The notes beneath the pieces were generated by a model that worked only from the letters and a program-made list of their open reading frames with translations, was not told the origin of the DNA and did no database searches. Below are positions 30,706 to 42,667 of a stretch of 64,000 nt of DNA, piece by piece; the first letter of the stretch is position 1; each line of letters opens with the position of its first letter. The stretch comes from Lasiodiplodia sp. COLG20 (lineage: Eukaryota > Ascomycota > Dothideomycetes > Botryosphaeriales > Botryosphaeriaceae): NCBI GenBank assembly GCA_009801085.1, contig VNWV01000030.1:62001-126000 (forward strand). Direction: 5' to 3'. The position numbers and the translations under genes are program-made.

Positions 30706-32511
30706 ATGGCTTCTTCCCCGCCTGTCGACAGTGAGAGCTCGGCAGCAATGCTCCGTTCAATTACCGCAAGATCTTCAAAAGCGCCAGCGACGGTTATAAT
30801 TTGAGCCGTTCGAGCAGCGAATATTCGTGTTCGGTCAACTTGCGCGACATCTTCAAAAGCGCCAGCAACGGTTATAATTTGAGCAGTTCGAGCAGCAATG
30901 CTTCGGTCAAGTTGCGCGACATCTCCAAAATGTCCAGCAGCAGCGATGAGAACGGCAGCGAAGAGAATGGGAACAATGAGGATGACAGCGATGAGGAAGA
31001 TATCGAGGAAGAAGATGGTGAAGAGGAAGACAGCGAGGAGAACGACATGGATGAAAGCGGCACGACGGAAAGCGACAGCGATGATGACGATGACTCTTTC
31101 ACTTCCTGTGATGAGGTCAAGCTGCGTATCCCCACTGCCGAAGATTTCGAAAATCTTCCGTTCCGAGTCACCACATGTGGTCCTCCACAAGTGGATACAA
31201 AGCTGTATACCGACATCATGAGGTTCTTTTACAACCCTTTCAGGTGCTTCTGGGAACCTATCTGGATCATCCAGCCTGACGTCGACATCATCACGAACAT
31301 GATCCGCCCTTATGCGCGTCTTTGCGGCCTACCTAACGAGGACATCAGCGTTGAATTCCTCTCCAAAGGCTCATGGAACAGCGTCTACGTCGTCTCCAGC
31401 GCCGACAAGACGTCTCAGTGTGTCTTCCGCTGCGCGCTCCCCAGCAACCCATGGTTCCGCATGCAGCTCGAAGTCTCGACCATGGACTACGTCCGCACGC
31501 ACACCACAATCCCTGTCCCCAAAGTCTTCGCCTTCAACTCGTCCATGCAGAACCCGCTCGGCCTAGAATGGATGCTAATGGAGAAGGTCAACGGCGTCAC
31601 ATACGCCGAAGCCCTGAAAAACAACACCATCCCCTTCTCCGCCGAAGTCGCGCTCCACCGCACCGTCGCCGACTGGGTGCACCAACTCTCCCAACTCACC
31701 TTCTCGCAAATGGGCTGCCTCTACCGCCGCTGGGACCTTCCCGTCACCGACCCGAACGCCTTCGTCCTCGGCCCCCTGAACGACTGGGAATACATAGTCG
31801 ACATCCGGCCCGACCTAGCCACCTCCCGCGGCCCTTCGCCAGCAAAGCCGACTTCATCACCTCCCTCATCGCCCTCCGCATCGGCGAGGCCAGCCGCCCG
31901 CCAATCCGCCGGCAGCCGACGAAGCCTTCTCGCGCGCCGCCAACCACACGTACACGCACGACGCCATCGCGAACGTGCCCGCGTACGCCCTCGCGCTGCA
32001 ATCCCTCCTCCTGCTCTGCGCCGGCGCCACCGCGCCCTTCGACGGCGCCTCCCACCCGACCTACCTCCACCACAACGACATCCACGCAGGGAACATCATG
32101 GTCGACGCCACGACGGGCCGGCCGATCGCGCTGCTCGACTGGGAGGGCGCGTACGCGTGTCCGCACGACTGGACGGAGCGCTACCCGCCGCTCATCGACG
32201 AGGCGGACTACCCGCACCCGGTCGACATGGCGGCGGAGAAGGCGGAGATGGGGTGGCCGCCAATGGACGAGGTGGAAAGGGCGGCGGTGCAGAAGGGGTG
32301 GAACAGCGTGCTGCTGCGGCGCGTGTACGACGAGCGGCTGCGGGAGCTGGGTTCGGCGGCGGCGAGGGAGCGGGTGGTCGATGAGGAGTTGGATGGGATT
32401 GTGGATCGTGTGTTTCGGATTGATCGGTGTTATGGGCACTGGGAGTTCGTGGAGGAGGTGAGGGATAGGCAGATGAAGGAGTTGCTTGGTGTGGCGAGGA
32501 GTAAGGTGTGA
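30706..32511 (+). pseudogene. Aminoglycoside-phosphotransferase-like kinase, copy 2, frameshifted
   Basis: Clear paralogue of copy 1: FENLPFRVTTCGPPQ, FLSKGSWNSVYVVS, TIPVPKVFAFNSS, EWMLMEKVNG and the catalytic loop HHNDIHAGNIMV followed by LLDWEG. The reading frame is not continuous. The ATG at 30706 (MASSPPVDSESS) must shift by one base near 30741 to reach the kinase frame. It shifts again near 31831 (RGP to FASKADF) and near 31905 to reach the DEAFSR...DIHAGN part, ending at TGA 32511. There is no GT between the last two breaks, so no normal intron can repair them. Either a decayed gene or three local sequencing errors. Two partial 70-80 bp direct repeats encode IFKSAS-N/D-GYNLS near the N-terminus. 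Confidence 0.7.
30768..30925 (+). repeat. Tandem coding repeat in kinase copy 2
   Basis: The segment reading IFKSASDGYNLSRSSS is followed by a second copy IFKSASNGYNLSSSSS, with LRDI between them and after the second. The unit is about 78 bp. The preceding partial unit SSNAPFNYRK resembles SSNASVKLRD. It makes a Ser-rich, disordered N-terminus. Confidence 0.7.
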
Positions 32512-32563
32512 TGGGATGGGGTGGTGGGATGCTTTGGTGGCTCTATTTGCTTTGGTTGCTCTA

Positions 32564-32594
<31 letters not shown>

Positions 32595-32748
32595 GGCTTC
32601 TCTCAGATGTTCCAGCGGCGATGTGGGGATGCGGTCACTTAATCATTTCTCTCGTGCGGATCGCGCATTCATTGCAAAAATTGTTTTATTCCTAGAAAAT
32701 CATCATGCCGTAGATGCATAACTATTTACGAACCCATGTCATCCATAT
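32512..32748. other. 3' spacer with a T tract
   Basis: Short convergent spacer between kinase copy 2 (plus) and the sedolisin gene (minus). It contains a run of 28 T residues (32567-32594) and no gene. Confidence 0.7.
32567..32594. repeat. Poly-T tract, 28 bases
   Basis: Twenty-eight T residues on the plus strand between kinase copy 2 and the sedolisin gene. On the minus strand it is an A run just 3' of the sedolisin stop. Confidence 0.9.
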
Positions 32749-34671
32749 TTACAATCCCCTCGCAGTGTGGTTCAGCTTACCCCCCGCCTCCTTCACCAAC
32801 AACGGGAAGATCGGCGTACCAAAGCCAGTCACCGGATCCCAACCCTCAGTCGCCGGGAAGCCCTCGCTCGAGCAGCCCACAGCACTGCCGCCAGTGATAT
32901 CCGTGTAGGCCTTGAAGCCCTTCTTGTACAGCCAGGGGTTGAGGAAGCCCAGCACCGGCTTGCCCTGCGCAATCAGCGCGTCGTTGACCAAGGCAAAGAT
33001 ACCAGCATGCAGCGGCGTCGACGCCGACGTGCCAGAAATAACGCCCTCAGTGCCGTTCCAGAAGTACGCAAAGTACTGGCCCTGCGCCGCGATATCCGGG
33101 TACGCGCGGCCGGACTTGTTGTACAGGCCGTCGAACTCGCCGCCCAGGTTCTTGACGTACTTGTTCACGACCTTCTTCTGGTAGTCGGGCTGCGCGAAGT
33201 AGTTGCTGAAGCCGCCGCCGGACGAGTAGACGTTGTGCACGCGGCCGAGGGAGTCCGTGTAGGACGGGCGGTACGCGACGACTTCGGGCTCGAACTCGTG
33301 CGTCGCGCCGACGGTCGTGACGTACGGGCAGGAGGCCGGGAAGGCGGGCAGGAACTGCGTCGTGTTCTTGCCGTCATTGCTGATGCAGGTGCCGTTCGTG
33401 CCGACGCCGCTGTCGCCGCTCGAGAAGAGGACGGAGATGCCGCGCGCGCCGAGCTGGGCGAAGAGCGAGCAGACCTTCTTGGCGTAGGCTTCGGGGACGG
33501 TTTGCTCGCTGTCGCCGTAGGAGGTGCTGATGACCTGCGGCAGCTCGTCCTGCGGGAGGGAGAGGACGTAGTTGAGCCAGACGAGGTAGGGCTCGTTGGT
33601 GTTGGTCGGCGTGCTGATGTCGGGGTTGAAAGGCGGGCTGCCGCCGGTCGACCAGGAGTTGATTTGGATGGGACCGGCGATGCCGGCCTGGGCCTGGACG
33701 TCGAGGTTGGCCTCCCTGGAAATGCCGTCCTCGGCCTGGGTGTAGTTCAGAGCAGTGTCCTGCACAGGGCCGTCGGCGATGGAGGTCTGGGTGAAGGTCG
33801 AGGCATCCGAAACAGCGTCAGGGCGGTACTTGGATAGGAACAGCTCCGTGTCGGGGCGGATGGGAATCTCGCCAAGGTAGTTGGTGAAGCCGACCTTGCT
33901 CTTTCCGGTATGCGGGATGTAGCCCTTGGTGCTGTAGAGGTTCTGGAAGCACTCAGGGGTAACGGAGCTGACATTGCAAACCTTGGCAATGGTGCTGTTG
34001 GTGGGAGGAGTGTACTTGGACGAAACCCAGGGAGCGAGCTCCAGAGCATTGCTGGCCTGAGCACCAGTTCGCATGAACGAGGTGGTAGGCTGAATGGCGT
34101 CAATGTGCTCGTGCAGGTGCTGAGGGAGAGACCACTTGGACGTCCGGATAAGCCTGCTACCATCTTCGTGCTGGTAGACGTTGTACTCGGTGTCGAGAAG
34201 GGCCTCGACATCTGCGACAGGCAGAGTGACGTCAATCCAGTCCTGCGCGGGACTGTACCGCAGCGTTGAAACATCGACGCCGCTTTCGCCGAGCCACTCA
34301 TGCACGGCCTTGAGGGCCTCGTCCGAGGGCTTGACAAGATCGTTCACATGCTCAGCAGTCAAATGCTGCCCATAGCGGTAATGATCGGGGTCAGACACTA
34401 GTCATCCGTAGTGGTCAGCACTAGCAATAACAATTTTACAACGGAAAGACGTACCTTCGTACAAGTGGCGTTCGAGCTCGTCGAATTGGCTCTGCTTCAG
34501 GCCAATGTGCAGGTGGATAACATGGCTCTCAGGAGCGGGGCCAGTCTTGGACCACTGGCGGGGCACGTAATGGCTCTCCTTGACGGCGTAGGGAGTGCGG
34601 GCCCGAATGGGCGTGGCCAGGGCAGCTTGCGCGGCCGCGGCGACGGAGAGAAGAGCGGTGAAACGGACCAT
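32749..34671 (-). CDS. Sedolisin-type tripeptidyl peptidase (S53)
   Basis: Two exons, 34455-34671 and 32749-34397; 57-nt intron with GTACGT donor splitting a Val codon. Product 621 residues. Signal peptide to about residue 19 (MVRFTALLSVAAAAQAALA), then the pro-kumamolisin propeptide, including the YRYGQHLT and VNDLVKPSDE boxes. The catalytic domain carries the S53 residues: Glu301 and Asp305 in EANLDVQ, the oxyanion Asp in STSYGDSEQ, and Ser530 in SGTSASTP. A C-terminal Ca2+-binding end (DPVTGFGTP) closes it. Such enzymes are secreted or lysosomal, active at acid pH, and cut tripeptides from N-termini. Fungal paralogues feed on protein. Length and all catalytic residues are intact. Several N-x-S/T sites fit secretion. 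Confidence 0.92.
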
Positions 34672-35686
34672 TGTTTCGCGCAGTTAACAAACAAGAAACA
34701 GCACCTGAGAAACGAAAGACGGCGCACGCAGCTTCGAGGTGGGAGATCGGGGAGGCATTTATTGCTGAGGACTGCATCAATGCGCAACGCGCTAACAGCG
34801 GCGCCAGCGCAGATATGGAAGCTGCACCTGCGATCATGTTTTTCAGGAACAGAGCCGGCCGAGATCCTGCGTGACATTCATATTGTGGGGTGTTATCGGG
34901 ATCGCCACAAATTCGGCGCCATGCCTCTTCTAGCAGGTGACAACGGAATGGCCCCAGTCAGTTCCCGCCTCTGGTTGGTCCACCCGAATGGCACAATACG
35001 AGCCAACGCTTACACGCGATAAGCACGACTAACCGTTCCTTGGCTACATTGGCACTAATGCATAGAACGGCTTCTCACTAACTTCTAGAATTTGCGTGGA
35101 ATATTCGCGGGACATGAAGAACTATTGTGCTCTGCAGAGTATTTCCATGTAAAGCTGGAGTCTTTTGTCTGTGCGTGTCATGATTCGTTGCCGTTGCTTT
35201 TGTAGGATTTCTTAGAGATAGCGGCAACTCCAAAAAATCATCCACACGCAAAATTCTTGCATAGTTTAGTTCAACAACAAAAGGAATGCTTCTCACAAAG
35301 CCCCAAGAACCAGTCCATCTATCCATCAATCTTGCAAGAGCTTTGGTCTTTCCTTCTCCCTTCCATAACGCCGACATCAACTGAATCATTATGTGCCTGT
35401 TTACTTCAATTTTCCGCCGATACTACAATCACGACCTATGGCCTTTGGCTGCATGGCAAGTGACAGTCCGGATCGGACCCTCCATTCCCCGGTGACCACC
35501 TTCCGCCGAGCTTCTGCCGGGTTGACACTGTTTGCGCATATCCTCGCTGCTGCCGCCGCAACTCCTCCGCAACCTCCACTACATCTCACCGAGTTCCACC
35601 CGTCTTCCCAAGGTCCGTGACATCCTATCTCTCTCTGGCGTACTCCCCCTAACCCGGAACCCCAGTCCAACATAGCCACGAGGAAG
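34672..35686. other. Promoter region of the sedolisin gene
   Basis: About 1 kb upstream of the sedolisin start and of the gene at 35.7 kb. A short plus-strand frame at about 35389 begins MCLFTSIFRRYYNHD and ends after ~34 codons; it could be an upstream ORF of the 35.7-kb gene. Not called. Confidence 0.4.
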
Positions 35687-36139
35687 ATGGACCAATTCGA
35701 AATGGGCTGTGACGGGGCCCTCAACTGGGTGGGAGACGACGACGCCGCCGAACCTGTCGAGACCAACGTGACCATCTTCTACCCATCCAACCCGACGGCA
35801 TTCGATAACGCGCGCGACGCCACTCTCTTCACTCGTATAGCCACCCATAGCTCTCACCAAGAGCTGGCGGCTGCGCTTGACGCCGCTCCTGATCTCGACG
35901 AAACGTTCTGCCTCTCGGTCAACAACGTCATTCTCGTCTTCTCTGCCTCTCATGTAGAGCACTCCGTCCATTGCCAGAAGGTCCTCGATATGCTGTTGGC
36001 TTATGGTTGTCCGATGTGCTTGGACTTTCATGACTCTGTCTTCGATGCTGCGACTAGTGCCGCTGCCGGAATCCGCTTGGACCAAATCGACGAGTTCAAG
36101 GTTTACATGGTCCTCAACCTCGGCGTTCCGGGCCGCTGA
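35687..36139 (+). CDS. Hypothetical protein, 150 residues
   Basis: Single uninterrupted frame from ATG 35687 to TGA 36139. No signal peptide, membrane helix or recognised domain. Contains LDMLLAYGCPMCLDFHD with two cysteines and an acidic N-terminus (GDDDAAEPVETN). It is flanked by the sedolisin and the NLR-like gene. It could be a lineage-specific gene. A CT-rich leader and codon bias toward C in third positions support expression, but not strongly. Confidence 0.5.
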   Translation: MDQFEMGCDGALNWVGDDDAAEPVETNVTIFYPSNPTAFDNARDATLFTRIATHSSHQELAAALDAAPDLDETFCLSVNNVILVFSASHVEHSVHCQKVLDMLLAYGCPMCLDFHDSVFDAATSAAAGIRLDQIDEFKVYMVLNLGVPGR

Positions 36140-37162
36140 TGCGTTGTCCTTGGCCTGTCGCTATATCGGGCATTTGTCACAAACAGCCCGTCAGGCTTGC
36201 TTTGTACAACGATAATGACTTGCCTACTTTCCCTAGAGTTGCTACCATGCTTGCTAGCAACTCTTGCTGTCTTTTCGATTAGATTAGCTTAGCTTGCTTG
36301 CCGGTAGCATATCTCTTTTACTAGCAATTTTCAATAATCGAAATTCCTTTTCCATTTCCCAATTCATATCGATGCCATCTGGTGAACCGAGTTGGTGTCC
36401 TTGAGTGAAGAATGATTAGACTCCTTTGAATCGTAGCGCCTTGGAGCACCTTCTCATATGTCGCATGCAGCGCGCTATGCAATGACAAAACAATGACTGA
36501 CTGATAGATACCTGATGTCCATATTGACCGGGCCGACAAACCGTTTCATAGCACATTCGGTGGTCTTAACCTTTGAAGGGGCAGTCTAAAGCTTAAAGCG
36601 AGGGCATGGCAGCGATGATCGATAGTTGGGGACTGATACTGATGAATTCTTTGACGGCGGTCTCTGTCCCATGAGCCTTCGCATCAATGGAAAGCAAGGG
36701 CGAAAGAAAACAGTGTGCAGCAGGGCTGCGTGGTCGGATGACCCGTTATTTTTCTGTGCAACCAAAGACAGACCGCGCGTCGTGGCGGAGCATAGAAAGC
36801 CAGCCTGCAGGTTTCCGACAACAACACGATTCGGGCTTGTACTATTTGTGTAGCGCCATCTCCTTGCCTGGCGATGGCTGACACTAGGTCTACCAACTAG
36901 ACTAGGACGGCTGTGAGTATGAGATCATCCCATATGCGCTCACTCGCCGGTATCACCTTCGCGTTCTATCCATTGGCTAAAATTCGGAACCTGTCAGGTG
37001 TCGATGAGGCCGTACCACACGTATGTGTGCAACGGAATTCCATTGGCGACGTTTCACCTCAGCTCTTCTCCTGAGGCTACTATATGTACATACGGTCGCG
37101 CTCACTTACATGCAGGCTTCTCATTCCCCTTTTCCTCCTCATCTTCGAGCTTCACCCAAATC
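36140..37162. other. Intergenic region 5' of the NLR-like gene
   Basis: No supportable gene. In the last 160 bases the NLR frame extends upstream to an ATG at 37004, which would add 53 residues; those residues do not resemble the family start, so the region is treated as leader. Confidence 0.45.
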
Positions 37163-40100
37163 ATGGCTGAGTCAGCACTAAGTCACGACGACTACACGGT
37201 AGCATGGATCTGCCCCATCGAGGTGGAGCAGATTCCTGCGATACTCATGCTAGACATCGAGCACGACCCGTTACCGCAATCACCGAACGATCACAACGTG
37301 TATACCTTGGGCAGCATCAACGGCCACAATGTCGTCGTGGCTAGCCTTCCGACAGCGGGCAACTGCCCAGCAGCCACCGTCATCACGCAAATGCGAAACA
37401 CCTTTCGAAACCTACGGTTCTGCCTGCTTGTCGGCATCGGCGGAGGGGCGCCAACAACTACGGACCAGGGCCCTCTGCGGCTTGGCCATGTGGTCGTCAG
37501 CAAACCGAGCGGCACAGAATCCGGCGTCATCCAATGCGATCATGGCAAGGTGGAAGCAGATGGGCAACTCCATCGGACCGGAGTGCTTGCCCCTCCGCCG
37601 CCTGTCTTGCTCAACTCTGCGCAGCAGATGAGCGTGAGGAGAAGAATAGCGCGACAAGATCCTCTGATCAAGCACCTCCAAAGGGTAGATACCAGCCCCG
37701 AGATGATGCCCGAGTACAAATATCCGGGAAGGGACAGGGATCCACTATTCGATCGCGAAATCCAAGGCGTACGGAATCTACGTTTCGAAGCAATGGATGA
37801 CGACGGCTGCCCAAAATGGATTGTTGTCCACAGGGGCACCATAGCTACCGGAGAGAAGGTGGTAAAGAATGCCGAGTGGCGTGACAGACTTTGTGAAGCC
37901 TTTGGTGCAATTTGTTTTGAGATGGAGGCAGCTGGCGCGTTAGCCGATTTCCCTTGCCTCGTCATTCGGGGAGTATCAGACTATGCCGACCAGTCCAAGA
38001 ACGACGACTGGCAACCATATGCAGCTGCTTCTGCGGCCGCCTATGCAAGAGAGATCTTTTTCCACATGCCTGTGGACCAGGTCAAGCAATGTAGCATACC
38101 TGAGAAAGGTTAGCATATCGATGTATTCGCATTTTGTTGCGGCGTCTTTGAATGGAACCTGCTGACATTTCACGAAGATATAAAGCAGATGATACAAGGC
38201 ACAAGCAGACTTCTCCAAAGCGATCAGGACAATAAGATTGAAAAATGGCTTGCTCCCCCAAATCCCTCGACAAACCACAACGCCGCAAAGGACAGACACC
38301 TAGAAGGGACTGGACAGTGGTTTCTAGAAAGTGGCGAGTTCGCGACTTGGAGCACAAGCCCCAGCTCCACCCTTTGGATACACGGTATCCCTGGATGTGG
38401 GAAGACCATACTCAGCAGCACGGTCATCCAGCATCTCCACCATACTGTCGAGATGAAAGATCTCATATATTTCTTCTTCGATTTCAGCGATATCAGTAAG
38501 CAGTCTTTCGACACTATGGTTCGTTCGTTGATCTTTCAGCTCGCCGGCGTTCAGGGGAGTGCTAAAGAAAACCTGGGAAACCTCTACCAAACTTGTGGAA
38601 ACGGGAAGGGTCAACCAGATCTCAAGTCTCTTCGCAGTACATTCGAGCAGATGCTGGAGGGGTTTCCGGACCTCACAATTGTACTGGATGCACTCGATGA
38701 ATGTGAGCACGCGTCGCGCGGATCCATGCTGGAGTGGGTCGGGACTCTTGGGTGCCGCGTGCTAATGACAAGCCGCAAGCTCGAAGATATTCAGTCTTCA
38801 ATTGATGAGTGGGATAGGCTTGTCACAGTCTTCAGCTTCCAGAGAAGTCTTGTGAGTAAGGACATTCAAGCATATATACGGCAAAAGCTAGGCCGAGGTG
38901 TGGGGGATACGATGCTCAAAGTTTCAAGAAGGAGCAAGCTTGCAAGAAAATGGAAAGGATATGAGAATCTTCTGACTGAAATTGAAACGAAGCTGACTGA
39001 TAAAGCCGATGGCATGTAAGCCACTCACTCACATACACCTTTACAATATCTGTAAGGTTTTAATTTTGTGTACAGGTTCCGGTGGGCTTCCTGTCAGCTC
39101 GATGCGTTGGAAGAGTACGAAATGCCTAATGACCTTCTGAAAGCGCTGGACACTCTACCTGATACCCTTGATGAAACATATCGGCGTATCTTGGACGGAA
39201 TCCCCCAGATTCACTTGAAGAACTCCACTCGGATCTTACAATTCCTCACATACGCGGAAAGACCTATCAAGATCAGGGAGGCCGTTGATATACTTGCAAC
39301 AACCCCCGAAGATGACCTGAAGTTCGACCCAGGGAACAGGATGCCGAACCCACAGGGTATCTTGAAGTTTTGCTCGAGTCTCGTAAGCATCTCAGAAGAG
39401 GAAATACAGCTGGCACATTTTTCTGTCAAGGAGTATCTGGCCTCTTCTCGGGATAAAGGATTATTCGAAAGCAATCTGCACGAGTCACGAGCTCATGAAT
39501 CCATCACCAAAGTTTTGCTTGCATACATGTCATCTTTGAAAGATTTGAAAGGTTGGAAGAAAGACATACATCGCATGATGCAGATTTTCCCCCTTGCAGC
39601 GTACGGAGCGGAATGCTGGATGAAACATGCAACAAGAACAGAGGAAAGCAGGGCAACTCGAGAATCAATCCTCGACTTTTTCGAACATCGAGATGCTTTG
39701 TTCATCTGTACCAGTCTCATCAACTCCGATCCAAACGAAGATCCCGATAAGGTGTTGTTACCCCTATATTTAGCATCCATGAGCGGCTGGAAACATATTG
39801 TTGAGGATCTCTTATCTCAGAATCCTGACTGTATCAATGAAACTGGCGCCGGACGCTTTGGGTCTGCACTCAATGTTGCTTGCTATCACCACCGAACGGA
39901 TGTTGTCAGGATGCTTCTAGAAAAAGGCGCCGATGCGAACCTAGTCTCTGGTAATGGCGATGGTTTCAACACGCCACTCATGACGTTGTTTGATGGACCA
40001 GGTGATGACTTGGTAAAGCTTGTAAAGCTTCTTCTCGAGTATGGCGCGGATCCCAACGCAAGGGAACGTAACAGCGGAACACGTGAGACTCCCCCAGAAA

Positions 40101-41202
40101 ATGGCAAGAAACAGGCTGACATCTCTTTAGCGTCGGGTGCGACTCCTCTCATCGCCGCTTACATGTGTGGTCCGGAGGACTTGACGCAAATCCTCCTAGA
40201 GAAAGGCGCACTACCAAACATGCGCCACGGATTAGGGAATACCGCTTTATCTTATGCTTGCTCCGGAAGAAGTTGCTATAAATTCGTAGACGCCTTATTA
40301 AGTTATGGGGCCGACATCAATTTGAAAAATGAGTTGGGTGAGACGCCCTTCGATATTGTTTGCCAAAGCGGAGAGGATGAAATAATTCGACTTCTGCTCG
40401 AAAGAAATCAGATGAGAAACGCGGATGCCCTCCAGATCACATCATTTTGGGGCCGCCTCGATGCAGTCAACCTACTATGCAGCTACGGAGTAGACCCAAA
40501 CGAAAATAAGGGTGGCTATGGCCCTGCGCTACACACCGCTTCATCCCGAGGTCATCTACGGATCGTGGAGCTGTTGCTGGACAGAGGCGCAGATCCACAT
40601 GGGCTGGATTGTCATCGATGGACTGCGCTTTTTCTTGCAATCAAGAATGGGCATGACGATGTCAGTAAGGCTTTATGGCAGCTGTCAAGATATGGGCCTC
40701 TATTTCGATGCCTTTCCCCTTCGACCTTCATTCAATCCGAAAGTTCAGGTTTAGACATCAATGTATCTGAACGGACACTGGACGCAGGTATCCATCCCAG
40801 AGAGGCGTTAGATTTATTTTATATGACTAAATACTTCGTAGTCATACAAGCGCCAATGGTGCTCCACAATGCTCTGTCTGATCATCCTTTCGTCGCGACA
40901 GCACGGAATATATATTTCGAAATCAAAGTCCTTCCATCAGAGTGGACAAAGTAAGAAATAAATTTTCTATGCACAACATCATACTAACAACTAATACCAG
41001 GGGCGACACTGTTGAAATTGGCTTTTGGTGCAGGGAGCTGTTTCCCAGCCACAGGAAGAACCACTTTGACGAACGGTCAGCTTGCTTGCAAAAGTTTTCA
41101 TTGCTTCAGCCAAATGACATTATTGGCTGTGGCGTTGATTATGACTTGAACAAATCCTATTTCATACGGAACGGAGAACTCTATGGTGCGTTGATCAAGT
41201 AA
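37163..41202 (+). CDS. NLR-like protein: phosphorylase-like, NACHT, ankyrins, SPRY-like
   Basis: Four exons: 37163-38108, 38178-39015, 39076-40950, 41001-41202 (introns 69, 60, 50 nt); 1286 residues. Residues 1-305 form a nucleoside-phosphorylase (PNP/UDP)-type N-terminal domain: SHDDYTVAWICPIEVEQ, then FCLLVGIGGGAP and CFEMEAAGAL. The NACHT follows: Walker A GIPGCGKT at 385-392, Walker B TIVLDALDE at 482-489. A winged-helix part precedes ankyrins from about 820 to 1130, for example GADANLVSGNGDGFN and GADPHGLDCHRWTALF. The end (about 1204-1286) reads FEIKVL, VEIGFWCRELFP and NDIIGCGVDYDLNKSYFIRN, a SPRY/B30.2-like pattern. In fungi such STAND proteins are thought to sense non-self and switch on through the N-terminal domain. 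The start at 37163 fits the family; 37004 is an alternative. Confidence 0.88.
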
Positions 41203-42667
41203 AGGCCCAAGGGGGTAAGGCTTCAGCTTACTTCGGAAAGGTACGCCCAAGCCCGCTCCTGTTGGAAGGCTTTTTGCCGCTCTCCGCATTCAGTACCTCA
41301 CACGACTTCAGTATGACTTTTCGGCTAGGCCTCCTGCTATCGTGGGAAGATTATGATGACAAAGGTGGGTCTGAACGGGCTGCCCGCGAGGGCCATCAGC
41401 ACTTTGGCGAGGATGAGCGAGAGAGTGAGCAGATCAGAGCAGGTAGGAGAGGCGGCACGCACGGCATATAGGAACAGCTAGATACAGTGTCTCAAGCCAA
41501 GGAAGACGAGACCGCGGGCGAAGGTGGCGCTAGAGGCGCTGGAGGCGCCGGAGGCGGCAGTGTCGGAGCGCGACAAGCGGGAGAAGAGGCAGGGGAGTAT
41601 GGTGCGATGCTCAGCACAGCTCCGCTTGGCGGCGAGGATGATGGCGAGGAGGATCATGTTGAGGAGCAGGGGGTTGATGACGGTGTCCTCGCGCGTCATC
41701 CCGCCTGAAACCTACCTGTCTTCTGTCTATTTTAGCGCATCGTTGTTCGTACATTATTGCGGCACTCAGCGTCCAATGAGAACAACCCGTCGTATCGTGC
41801 CAGGGTGTGCCAATGCAAGCGACGTGCGGCTGCCGCGACGGCAAGGATCCCGTTTTGGGAGAAAAGTGTTGCGCGCAACACTTTTTCTCCGAAAAGGGCT
41901 AGGCGTGGAGCGGGCTGCACGGCACCACGCAAATTACGGTGTCCCTGGTATACCAGCCCCGCGCAGACAGTGTCTGACTGTTCGCGCGCTCGGGCGGGAT
42001 TTCGGGGTGAATCATCGTGCGGCGCGCGGCTGGGGCCAAGGCGGCGTTCCTCGAGGTTTAGTCTGACGGGGCGCGCGGAGGTGCAGGTGGTCTTCCCCTT
42101 CCGATCGCCAGCAGACTGGATGGTAAGCCGTAGCTATGGATCGACGGATCACGGTGGGCTTGGTACACGGAGGGTCTGGAAACGCGCATGGGGGAGGGCC
42201 CGGGCGGGCGGCCCAGCGGGAGGCGTGGAGTGCATTGTTCAGGGACGCTGCTAGGGTCGAGCATTCGGGACCGGCCATCGCTGTAGGTGTTATCCCATGG
42301 GGTGCGCCAGGCAGGCAGGGCAGCAGAGAAGGTGACTGAGAAAGGCGACCGCCTGGTATGACGCTATTCATGCACTATGTCGAGCGGGAAGTGTTAAACT
42401 CGCCCGCGTGGTCCAGAAATAATGGCTGCGCCCTGGCAACGGCGCACCTGCTGCCTTTACATTCACTGTCCTCGAGCGCCCTCATAAGCCCACCTAATTC
42501 TTGCCTTCCTCTCCTCTTCCTCTCCTCTCCACCCGACTCCAAACTTCTTCCTCGAGCGCTCGGAGCTACCTGCTTTCCAAGCCAACCCTTCCAAAGCTTT
42601 CCTCCCTCGACAGCTCAGCCATCCTCTTCGACAACTCGTTCTTCGAAATCCTCTTACCACCTTCATC
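41203..42667. other. Intergenic region with a 50-bp palindrome
   Basis: About 1.5 kb. Open frames on both strands (for example around 41490-41700) have no recognisable family. A near-perfect palindrome sits at 41849-41898. The last 200 bases are a strongly CT-rich leader of the gene at 42668. No gene called. Confidence 0.5.
41849..41898. repeat. 50-bp imperfect palindrome
   Basis: Left arm GGAGAAAAGTGTTGCG and right arm CGCAACACTTTTTCTCC meet without a loop; one extra T in the right arm. Outer flanks CCCGTTTT and AAAAGGG also pair. It could extrude as a cruciform or form a hairpin in RNA. It is not clearly a transposon end: no duplication was seen beside it. Confidence 0.8.

Noticed and set aside
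36998..37162. Longer N-terminus for the NLR-like protein
   Set aside because: The family start (DYTVAWICPI) is near 37163; the extra residues are unrelated, though an ATG at 37004 exists.
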